Source of the DNA: Nymphaea colorata
Lineage: Eukaryota; Streptophyta; Magnoliopsida; Nymphaeales; Nymphaeaceae
Length of the DNA stretch: 64,000 nt
Reading direction: 5' to 3'
Assembly: GCF_008831285.2 (NCBI RefSeq)
Contig: NC_045143.1
Coordinates: 15,784,464-15,848,463 of the forward strand
Shown: in pieces, positions 1-8,576 of the stretch
Layout: each line of letters starts with the position of its first letter
Numbering within the stretch: the stretch's first letter is position 1
Notes under the pieces: generated by a model
What the model saw: the letters and a program-made list of their open reading frames with translations, nothing else
Told to the model about the DNA's origin: nothing
Database searches by the model: none
Made by a program: the position numbers and the translations under genes

Positions 1-536
1 GGTGTGAGAGTGGGGAGAGTTGTTAAAGTGATGAGAATCATTCAACATGTACAAATGTGGGTACCTTAAGGGAATGGATTCTAATGTTGTATTTTGAGAA
101 GGTTAGTCTAGATTATGAGAATCTTTCAATGCTTAAAAGGGGTTGACTAAATGATCACATGTTCTATTTTTTATTTTTGCATGTAGAACTGAAGCTGCTA
201 GCTAGGGATAAAAATTTAATTTTGTAGTAAAGTTTGTGAAAAATCTTCAATGTCTTATAAAAGGAGTTATTAAATAATTGTTGTCTATAGTTCCTAACTT
301 TCTTTGAAATTAAACAAAAACTACTAAAGGATGGGCTGGAATTTGCTGAACTAGGATTCTAAATCCGATGTGGGAGTGAGCCAAGTTGTTGCATTAATGT
401 AAAAGTTGGTTCAACATTCAACTTTAGATTTCACATGATCTAAGATTGAACCTTGTTTCACTAAGGAGACTGGGTAAGAAATAGATGTTCATAGTTCCTA
501 GGCATTTTCAAGGCTACTAGGGAGAAGGTTGGAATC
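1..536 (+). repeat. Degenerate dispersed repeat (left flank of chromovirus)
   Basis: No gene is visible. The stretch holds recurring phrases of a repeat family: a core like AAGATTNTGAAAAATCTT (near 112 and 230), then ATAAAAGGAGTTNANTAA, a GTTGTC phrase, GTGAG..AAG and GTTGGTTCAACATTC. The same phrases occur at 13877-14640 and, in reverse orientation, at 56640-57480 and 60165-60780. The chromovirus at 537 interrupts this repeat. The family could be an old LTR or another high-copy non-coding element; no coding potential is seen. Confidence 0.7.
532..536. repeat. Target-site duplication GAATC, left copy
   Basis: GAATC directly precedes the TG that opens the 5' LTR. The identical five bases follow the terminal CA of the 3' LTR at 13877-13881. 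A 5-bp duplication is usual for Ty3/gypsy integrases and fixes the outer element boundaries. Confidence 0.9.
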
Positions 537-1128
537 TGTTACGGACCAACTTGTAGGTCCAGACCCAGCTCGGCGTGATCAGGCCGGAACCAGTCGGCCA
601 AGACGCAAGGCCTCGGATTTGTGGACACAGGCGCTAAGGCAGCACGAAGAAAGTCCAAGCGAGGCTAAGTCAGCACTCGAGGCAGTTGCAGCGGGCGGCG
701 TGGGAGGAGCAACTAGGTCCGAAAGAGTGCTCGAACCAGGTGGAACTCAAGGCGTTCTAGAACCTATTGCGAGGCTCACCGAGCTTGACCAGCCTAATCC
801 GAGCGTGAGCCTAACTATCCCGAACGCTTGAGCCTATCTAAAGCCGAGAGGCTTAGGTTCAGATCTGAGTCAATCAGATTTGACCCGCGCACTAAGTTCC
901 GAAGTGTGGGCGGTAACCCACACGAGGTCCCCGCCCTAAGTCCACAAGGCTTAGGGACTTTAGCTTTTGATTTTCGAGTTGGGCGCTAGGCCCGGTTTAT
1001 GTTGCGTCTTCTATTTCATGTCAACGTCAAGTTTTGAAGTAGAGACCTAGCAAGGCGGGTTGTGCCTTGCGCATTTTTGACATTAGACTATGATGCGAGC
1101 TAGGTTAACATGTAATTAGGGCTCGCAT

Positions 1129-1145
1129 TATATTTTGTATATATT
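1129..1145 (+). promoter_or_regulatory. Candidate TATA region of the LTR
   Basis: An AT-rich TATATTTTGTATATATT stretch lies about 600 bp into an otherwise GC-rich LTR. If used, U3 would be about 0.6 kb and would contain the pol 3' coding tail, leaving a very long R-U5. A TATTTAT stretch near 4111 is an alternative that would give a long U3 and a short U5. The sequence alone does not decide between them. Confidence 0.3.
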
Positions 1146-2830
1146 CGGTAAACACAATGTACAATGGATCGAAAAATTAATCAAAGATTGGCATTTGGTG
1201 TGGCACCCTCTCTCTCCTCGCACGAGGCTTCTCCCCTCTCGTCTCCCACCTTGTTCAACCCGAGAACCAGGCGTCTTCTCCCCCCTCGCGTCCTCTACCT
1301 CCACGGCGCTTCTCAATCCAGAAGTCCTTGAAGAGCCGCAGTCTGAGACATAGGCATAAGGAAGAAGGCATCGGCGGATCTCCACCACCGGCGGCGATCC
1401 CTCCCTTGTCACGTAAGTACCCCTTTTCGAGCTTTTTCAAAGTTCTGGAATCGGTGCCTTTGCCCTGATCACGAGGGTACTGTGAAGCCGATTCCAGCAT
1501 AGGGAAGATTGAAGGCGACAGATCCACCGCCGGCTTCAATTCGACACCGAAGAGGAGACGAACTCCGATCTCTCTCTCGCTGCCCGAATGTTGCATTCTG
1601 CCTTAGAATGCAGAACGTCTTCATTCGGTTCTTCTCTCGGCATACCCGAAGAGGGGAATCTGTATTGGGGCGTATTCTGTTCTAATTAGAAGTTGCAGAT
1701 CGCGCCGCGGGGTGTGAATCAGAAGTTTGGTCCCTAGTAGGTACCGGCCGATGGAAAATTAAGAAAAAGAATCGTTTTAATCAGATTCTATCGGCCTGTT
1801 CTCGTGCTTTTGATCAGTCGGACCAGAGGCTTAAAAGTCAAAATATCTTGCTTTCTGGACGAGATCTGAAGCGGCTGATTAGCCTAAAAGAATCGCCTGT
1901 AAAAGAGCTTCAAAATAATACAAATCGGGCGACTTTTGATGGCTGTATCGCGAGATTGAATCTCGCCGGAAAATCGTAAAAGTCCGGCCATCGCTGCTAA
2001 TTCTGGTGGTCACCATTGATTCCGGCGTTAAGGACCGAATTGCCCTTCTTCCCTAGTGTTTTATTTAAAATCTGAAAGGGGTATATCGGTCACGGGACTT
2101 TCGGATCAAGTTCTGGCCGCCGGCGTGAATTGGAAGATTCCGACGAGGCCAATCATCCGAATCCGGTAAGTCCTTCTCCGTTCCATCCTAGCCCTTCGTT
2201 TCAACACCTGTCAGCCCTCCAGCCGTTCATCTGAGCCCTTGTCCCAGCTGCTGCCATCTGTCCCGATCCAGGATCAGCTCGCAATCAGCTGCTCCACCAA
2301 ATCTGGAATCAATACCGCAGCCGCCGCTCCCCTCCAGCTCCTCGCCACCTTCACCGCGTCAACCCTAAGTCGCAAGGATCCTCACGCGTTCATCTTGACA
2401 CGTGTTGCAATCCGAGCCAGCCCTCTGCCACCTCACTCGCCACCTCACCTGCCAGCTACCCACCTTGGTCCCGCGTATCGCCACTTGTCCTCCAGCCAGG
2501 CTCTGCGAGATCCCCTTTCCCTATTCCCTCGGATCTTGCCTCCTTAGTCTTAGGAAACCCCTCCACCTCGCGCCACCTTGCCTATTCTTCCTCAGCCGTT
2601 TCCTTCTTTTCCTCTTGACCTGATCCGCACCTCCTCTCCACCGTAGATCTTATCCACGTGTCCCCATCTCCGCCTTAGCCTCACCCGAGCTCACACGAGA
2701 GCGCCACCTGGCCCTTCGCCCCAATCTCTTCTCCTTCCTTGTCGCATTTCTCCCTAACCCTTAGGCGAGAATTCGAGCTCATTTCCTAATAGCTAGCATT
2801 CTTCTAGCTCTTTCTGTCGTGTCCGTCCAT

Positions 2831-2846
2831 CTTGCCACGTGGCAAG
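2831..2846. promoter_or_regulatory. Perfect 16-bp G-box palindrome
   Basis: CTTGCCACGTGGCAAG is its own reverse complement and is centred on CACGTG, the core bound by plant bZIP and bHLH factors. The 3' LTR has the identical site at 12253-12268. Further CACGTG cores in this LTR are at 2399-2404, 2655-2660 and 4283-4288, the last inside the palindrome TACACGTGTA. Function is inferred from motif identity only. Confidence 0.55.
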
Positions 2847-2878
2847 CATCGGTGCATTCCCTGGGTAAGACCAACCCA

Positions 2879-3264
2879 GTCAACCGAACCCACTAGGCAA
2901 CCTCCTGCACCGAACCCGCACCTAGGCTAAACCTCTACCGAGCCAACCTAGATCGTCTTTGACCCTTAGCCTTAGTCAAACTAGGTCAACCAGTCCACCG
3001 AGCCCACTTCGTTGGTAGCCTCCCTTAGCGACTCGAGCCTACCTCGAGTGACCCTTGACCTACTTGACCCGGACCCATTGACTCGGTCCAATTAGTCAAC
3101 CACCTAGTTAGTTGAACCCTCCGCACTTGGTCAACGTTGACCAGCACCGTGAGCTTAGGCTCGACCCTAGCCTCCCCTACTAGACCACCCTATTAGCTAG
3201 GTCAACCCTTGACTGAACCTAAACCCCATTTGACTAAGCCTACCCTTACCTGAACCTGCTTGAC
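2879..3264. promoter_or_regulatory. Dense W-box (TTGACY) array in the LTR
   Basis: Fourteen TTGAC cores on the two strands lie in 386 bp. All fourteen are followed by C or T, so each is a full W-box TTGAC[CT], the WRKY binding element. About 0.8 TTGAC cores would be expected in this length at uniform composition. Cores lie near 2879, 2959, 2975, 2984, 3055, 3064, 3078, 3095, 3130, 3136, 3201, 3209, 3229 and 3260. The array is repeated in the 3' LTR (about 12302-12687). It could instead be a by-product of degenerate short-repeat growth. Confidence 0.5.
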
Positions 3265-4456
3265 TAGACCTACCACCTAGTAGAGCCCAGCCGAACCCAG
3301 CCAACCCAGCCTTAGCCAGGATTAGGTTCAGCCGGCTCGCCGGCCCTTGCAGCGGCCACTTCCTCTTCGTCGGCATCCACCGGCGCACGTGGCCGAGCCA
3401 CATCCCGGAGTTAGGCAGGCAGGCGCTGTCGCAGTGACAGCAGCCCCCCTCGGCAGTCCAAGCGGCCTTTCCGGCCCTGTTCCGTCGTCTTCAGCGCGCA
3501 GCAGCAGCACATCGGCGGCAGCCGACAGACGACTTCGTCCTGACAGGCGGCCTTCGACCAGACAGCAGACGAGTGCTCCCGGCATCCTCGACGGCACTTC
3601 CGTAGCAGTCTGAGACAGCGTCCTCGCTCTCGGCGTGCGTTCTGCCCCTCGGCCCGGCGAGTGTCAGCAGCAGTCTCGGCTCGACGTTAGCGCTGCCACC
3701 GCAGGATCCATCGCGGCAACAGTGCAGCGGCCACAACCCACGAGCAGCGACCAGACCTCGGCAGTCGTCCCGACCATCAGCGCGCGGCTTGCCGTCAGCG
3801 CCTTCAGGCAGCGGTCAGTCCGAGCAGCAGGCTACGTGGAGGCACGCCTCAGCCGGTCTTCCTGTTCTGTGAGCTGCAGTGCTCGGGGGCCGGTCATCAC
3901 CCCGAGACCTTATCCGGCTACGCCAAGGGTGATCCTTGGCCGGTATCATCTCCTATCCCCCTTGTAGCTTCGGGTGGGATTTGCTTTCAGTCTTAGGTAG
4001 CATATTAGTTTATTTCCAGCATTTCTGTTTTAGCCTTGGCTTCGGCCTAGCTCCCCCGTGAGGTACCTCGAGGGCACTGTGCCCGAGACACGACCACAAG
4101 GAGCCAGACCTCCTATTTATTTCTGTTGGGAGTGGTTTGCACGTTAGCGTGGTTTGCGTGGATTGTGAGTGAGATTGAGAGTTATAATTTGTATCGTTCG
4201 CGATTTGTAAAGCCTCACAACCCTGCTAGTAGTTTGTAGTAGGCAGACCTTAGTTAGGAATTTTTGGGATTCGGGTAACCTACACGTGTATCTCCCTACC
4301 TATTGGGTTTTGCGCCGGGGTCCTGTCCGGCCGGGTAGGTCATTTGTGTAATTACCTAGGTTTTTCGGTTTTTAGAATAGGCCTCAAGGAGGTCCTGGGA
4401 AGTTTAGGATCGCACTGGTCGGGTTATCCTGGCCTAGGAGGTGAGATCCTAACAAT

Positions 4457-4468
4457 TGGTATCAGAGC
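4457..4468 (+). other. Primer-binding site for initiator-Met tRNA
   Basis: TGGTATCAGAGC starts two bases after the 5' LTR and is complementary to the 3' end of plant initiator methionine tRNA. This is the common minus-strand primer of plant Ty3/gypsy and Ty1/copia elements. Confidence 0.93.
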
Positions 4469-5079
4469 GAATCTTGAGGAACACCGTCGGTTTGAGCACT
4501 TGGACCTACGAAGAAGCTTCATCAACGGCAGTGCAGACGGTCTTCTTTTCGGATTTCCAGAGTGTCAGTGGACTTCTTTTGGGTTTTCTAGTCAGTCTAT
4601 TTTCGGTTTTCTAGAGCAGATTTGGTTTTTTGGAGTCCCCGCGACTTCCGTCTTCGTACGTGTTTAGGGCTTTGCTTGCTCACTTTTAGCAAGTAAAGGG
4701 CTGTACATTCCGTGCACCCGAGGGCAGCCGAGCTCCCGGTTCGTCACCGAGGCACCAGGAGGGTGCGGTGATTTAGGCTTGTAAAAGCCCGGCCGTGAGC
4801 GAAGTGGGAGTGCCGAGGCGCTTAGGCGAAGCGCGGCACTAGGCGGGCCAACCCGTCTCCCTTGCCTCTAAACGCGCTACCGGCAGCTAAGGCAGCGGCA
4901 GCGTAGGGCAGTAGGGCAGAGTCTGTAGGCAGATCAGGTCTTCGGGCAGGGATCAGCCAGCAGTTTTAGGAGTCGGACAGCGGCTTCTCGTTGAGAGTGG
5001 CAGCGTGTCAGTTTTGGAGTTTTAGTTAGGATTTTTTGTCTTCGGTAGTTCTTTGACATAAAACCGCCCGGAATCAACT
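4469..5079 (+). other. Untranslated leader of the chromovirus
   Basis: This is internal sequence between the primer-binding site and the gag start. It is GC-rich in the second half. It carries short open frames but no recognisable domain, and presumably holds packaging and dimerisation signals. I see nothing specific in it. Confidence 0.6.
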
Positions 5080-8000
5080 ATGGGCAAGTCAAAGAAGCAG
5101 TTCAATCCCGATGAGCCTGTCCTTGAGGAGCCCCTCAACGATCAACCCGAGGAAGCTCCAAGCACACAAGCGGGACCAGTTCCCAACTATGCAATGGGCA
5201 GAATCCTGAATATTGAAAAGGAGCTGTTGCAAATGAGAAATGATCTGAACAAATCCGATCAAATCCGCAAACGAGAAATGGAAAGACAAAACCGAGAGTG
5301 GCAAAATGAGATGGATGAAATTCGCGGTCTTTTGAAGCAGTTAGCTACCAACCAGAACCCAGGAGGGGAAAGGACCACTCAGGGTCCGAACAAAGGCAAA
5401 GGTGTGTTAGGTGCTCCTACCTACCCCACCGATACTGAGATAGACCCGAACAATCTCTCCCATATCGGAACAAGTACAGAAGGGGGCAGACTTTTACACA
5501 TGGGTCCCCCGCCAGAGCGACAGCCCATTGAGCCCACTAGCGAATATTATAGGACGCCAAGAGTCCAGAGATTCGCTAGCAGCAGAATGAATCGCACCTA
5601 CTACGATTCAGAAGGGGAACAGGACGAATCTCCTCTACGTCCTAGAAGAGCACAACGTCAGCTTCAAGAAGAGAGGCGAACTCCCACCGTTCGTTATGAG
5701 TTTCCCAAATTCAATGGGGAGCACTTACGGGAGTGGCTATTCATGGCCGAGAGGTACTTCTTGTGCCATCGTGTACCCCAAGACGAGTGGATTGAAATTG
5801 CCACTGCGAACATGACAGGAGAGGCCACAACCCATTATTTGTGGTTCGATCACAAAACGGCAGATCCAACTTGGGAGAAGTACAAGGCGAGTCTCCAATT
5901 ACAGTTCGGAGATTCAACATTCATCGATTATGATGAGGACCTTAAAAATCTGGTCCAATCCACAACCGTGGCAGCCTACCAACGTCAATTTGAGAGGTTG
6001 GCTAGCATGGTCCAGTGGCCAGAGAAGGCCCTCATCGGAGCATTTAAGGGCGGCCTTAAAAGCGAAGTAAAAAGAGAATTGAAAATTCACCGCTTCAACA
6101 GGCTAGAAGAATGTTTTGCCATGGCCCGTCTCTACGAGGAGCAAATAGAGGAGAAGAGAGCCGAGAAGAAGGCTCACAAGATGGACAAGCAGAGGAGGAG
6201 ACCTTCCTACTCCTCTGGTTCTCGATTTAGAGGGAAGGAACCAACTCCCTTCCGAAGAGGGAGTGATTATCGGCCACCACAAGGCCCAAACCAGGGACAA
6301 GGCCGAAAACCACCAACGCGTTACCTCACGCCAAAACAAATTGAAGAGTTCAGGCGTAAAGGCCTGTGCTACAGATGTGAGGGAAAGTGGGACAAGAACC
6401 ATCAGTGCCCAACTTATTACAGGGTACAGGTGGTGAGCGATGACGAGTCCAGTTCATGTAGCGATTCGTCTACAACGCCGTATGAGACCAGCTCGTCCTC
6501 ATCAGATGAGGAAATAGTTACCAAGAGGCGAGCAAAACAAACCGAGAAAAAGAAAGAAGTCCGGATTGAAGAGACTCCCGCCAAAGAAGAAAAGCCAACC
6601 GAGGCAGAGTCTCTGCATTCAATGCAAGATCCCAACAAGCCCAACTCATTCAGGGTATTTGGGAGGATAAACGGACATAAGGTCTTAATTTTGCTTGATA
6701 ATGGAGCAACCAAGAACTTCCTAACAGAGGAAGCCGCTCGTAGATGCAACGTCTCCCTTGAATCAAGCCACCCCCAAACTATAATCGTGGGAGGGGGTAT
6801 GAGACTAAAGTGCCATAACGAAGGGAAAGGCATAGAAGTTGTGATCAAGAGGAAACCATTCAAGATCGACTTCTTAGTCATTCCTTTAGATGGAGTAGAC
6901 CTTATTCTCGGAATGCCATGGTTTTTCACGCTTGGCATCATATCTTGGGATGTGAAGAACTTCAGCATGACCTTCACTCCCGACGGCGACGAAGAGCCCA
7001 TGACGCTACAGGGATTGACCAGCACAACTCGTCCCAAGGCTGCACTTCGGGCAATTGAAGCCGAGCAGCCCGCGTGTTGGGTGATGGCACTCGCTACCGA
7101 TGTGCCAGAAAAAGAAGAGCAGAAAGAGATAGTGCCAGAACGAATTCAACTGGTGCTGGATCAATATGAGGACGTCTTTGAGGAGCCTAAGGAGCTTCCA
7201 CCACAGAGATCCTATGACCATAGGATCGTAATGACTCAAGGAGCAGAACCGGTTAATGTGCGCCCCTATCGGTATGGATATAACCAGAAGGCTGAAATCG
7301 AGCGTCTGGTTAAAGAAATGTTGGAAAGTGGCATTGTGCAACCAAGTAGCAGCCCTTTCTCTTCACCGGTCCTACTTGTGAAGAAGAAAGACAACACCTG
7401 GCGCTTCTGTGTAGATTATCGCGCCTTGAATGAAGCCACCGTGAAGGATAGACATCCCATACCGGTAATTGATGAGTTATTGGATGAACTAGCCGGAGCA
7501 ACTATTTTCTCCAAGATCGACTTACGAGCCGGCTATCATCAAATTCGCATGTATAAGGACGACGTCCCCAAGACCGCTTTCAGGACGCATGACGGGCACT
7601 ACGAGTTTCTCGTCATGCCATTTGGTCTGACAAACGCACCAGCAACATTTCAGAGGTGCATGAATGACGTCTTCAGACAGTACCTCCGCGATTTCATCTT
7701 AGTTTTCTTTGATGACATCTTGATTTACAGTCAGTCTGAAGAATCACATCAGAAGCATCTCGCAGTTGCTCTTCAGGTATTGAGAGATAACCAATTATAC
7801 GCCAAGATGTCCAAATGCAGCTTTGGACAACCTTCTATTGGTTATCTAGGGCACATAGTGTGCCAACAAGGGGTTCGGGCAGACCCCGAAAAATTAGAAG
7901 CCATGCAGAAATGGCCACTGCCTAAGGACTTGAAAGGACTCCGCGGATTCCTTGGTTTAACTGGGTACTATAGGCGTTTCATTCAGGGCTATGGTTTGAT

Positions 8001-8559
8001 CGCACAGCCTTTGACCCAGATGCTCAAGAAAGGAGCCTTTCAGTGGTCGGATAAGGCTAGGGCAGCCTTTGAAAAGTTAAAACTTGCCCTTATGTCTGCG
8101 CCAGTTCTTACACTTCCGGATTTCAACCAGCAGTTCACAATAGAGACGGACGCATGTGAGGTTGGAATTGGGGCCGTTCTCAGCCAAGGAGGCCACCCTA
8201 TCGCTTATATGTCTAAGGCACTCACAAGTAGAGCGAAACCTCTCTCTACTTATGAGAAAGAACTACTAGCGATAGTGTTAGCAGTCGAAAAGTGGCGGCC
8301 CTACCTTATAGGACGCAGATTCACAGTCAAGACGGACCAAAATTCTCTGAAGTACATGTTAAAGCAGAGAGTATCCACGCCTACCCAACAACGTTGGCTG
8401 GCAAAGCTGCTTGGATACGATTTTGAAATAGAGTACAAAAAGGGTCCGGAAAATACAGCGGCCGATTCTCTCTCTAGATTGACTGAGCAGTTCATGACTC
8501 TTTCGGTAGTGGAAACTGATGTTTGGGATAGGTTAGCCCAGGAACAGCAAGCAGATTAG
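5080..8559 (+). CDS. Chromovirus Gag-protease-RT-RNase H, ends at in-frame TAG
   Basis: This is a 1159-codon frame. Gag has a coiled charged N-terminus and a retrotransposon-gag domain at about 205-365. A zinc knuckle follows with C430, C433, H441 and C443 (spacing CX2CX7HXC). The aspartic protease motif is at D540-N541-G542 where families have D-S/T-G; AAT is one transition from AGT. Reverse transcriptase carries D814 and FFDD (876-879, catalytic D878 and D879). RNase H follows with D1024, E1061 and D1086. Gag and pol are one frame without a frameshift. Translation stops at TAG 8557-8559, between RNase H and integrase, while the same frame stays open downstream. The stop and DNG protease suggest a damaged copy; a readthrough design is possible but unproven. 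Confidence 0.93.
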   Translation: MGKSKKQFNPDEPVLEEPLNDQPEEAPSTQAGPVPNYAMGRILNIEKELLQMRNDLNKSDQIRKREMERQNREWQNEMDEIRGLLKQLATNQNPGGERTTQGPNKGKGVLGAPTYPTDTEIDPNNLSHIGTSTEGGRLLHMGPPPERQPIEPTSEYYRTPRVQRFASSRMNRTYYDSEGEQDESPLRPRRAQRQLQEERRTPTVRYEFPKFNGEHLREWLFMAERYFLCHRVPQDEWIEIATANMTGEATTHYLWFDHKTADPTWEKYKASLQLQFGDSTFIDYDEDLKNLVQSTTVAAYQRQFERLASMVQWPEKALIGAFKGGLKSEVKRELKIHRFNRLEECFAMARLYEEQIEEKRAEKKAHKMDKQRRRPSYSSGSRFRGKEPTPFRRGSDYRPPQGPNQGQGRKPPTRYLTPKQIEEFRRKGLCYRCEGKWDKNHQCPTYYRVQVVSDDESSSCSDSSTTPYETSSSSSDEEIVTKRRAKQTEKKKEVRIEETPAKEEKPTEAESLHSMQDPNKPNSFRVFGRINGHKVLILLDNGATKNFLTEEAARRCNVSLESSHPQTIIVGGGMRLKCHNEGKGIEVVIKRKPFKIDFLVIPLDGVDLILGMPWFFTLGIISWDVKNFSMTFTPDGDEEPMTLQGLTSTTRPKAALRAIEAEQPACWVMALATDVPEKEEQKEIVPERIQLVLDQYEDVFEEPKELPPQRSYDHRIVMTQGAEPVNVRPYRYGYNQKAEIERLVKEMLESGIVQPSSSPFSSPVLLVKKKDNTWRFCVDYRALNEATVKDRHPIPVIDELLDELAGATIFSKIDLRAGYHQIRMYKDDVPKTAFRTHDGHYEFLVMPFGLTNAPATFQRCMNDVFRQYLRDFILVFFDDILIYSQSEESHQKHLAVALQVLRDNQLYAKMSKCSFGQPSIGYLGHIVCQQGVRADPEKLEAMQKWPLPKDLKGLRGFLGLTGYYRRFIQGYGLIAQPLTQMLKKGAFQWSDKARAAFEKLKLALMSAPVLTLPDFNQQFTIETDACEVGIGAVLSQGGHPIAYMSKALTSRAKPLSTYEKELLAIVLAVEKWRPYLIGRRFTVKTDQNSLKYMLKQRVSTPTQQRWLAKLLGYDFEIEYKKGPENTAADSLSRLTEQFMTLSVVETDVWDRLAQEQQAD

Positions 8560-8576
8560 TCCATAAGGCTAATCTG
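8552..8576 (+). other. Stem-loop containing the interrupting TAG
   Basis: CAGATTAG (8552-8559) pairs perfectly with CTAATCTG (8569-8576) across a 9-nt loop. The stop codon is the last three bases of the left arm. A G-U pair could extend the stem by one. Known readthrough signals usually place structure downstream of the stop, so this geometry is unusual and may be chance. Confidence 0.4.

Larger units (their letters stand above)
537..4454 (+). repeat. 5' long terminal repeat (3918 bp)
   Basis: It matches 9960-13876 almost base for base. Its ends are TG...CA and it is followed one base later by the tRNA primer-binding site. Its first 295 bases carry the open frame that is the end of pol in the 3' copy (sense frame to the stop just after 831). 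Other contents are a TATA-like stretch near 1129, four CACGTG G-box cores, a W-box array at 2879-3264, a GC-rich part (3330-3950) and splice-donor-like GTAAGT motifs at 1413 and 2166. Relative to the 3' LTR it has one extra T near 1136. Confidence 0.96.

Noticed and set aside
1128-1596. Minus-strand open frames in the LTR (also 10523-11018)
   Set aside because: They occur in both LTR copies only because the LTRs are duplicates. They show no domain and lie in GC/CT-rich non-coding sequence.
3197-3967. Overlapping GC-rich open frames on both strands of the LTR
   Set aside because: Frames open on both strands reflect high GC content and few stops; composition is Ala/Arg/Ser/Pro-rich without any motif.
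6417-7341. Minus-strand frames of 206 and 111 codons under gag-pol
   Set aside because: They are shadows of the conserved plus-strand protease-RT coding sequence.
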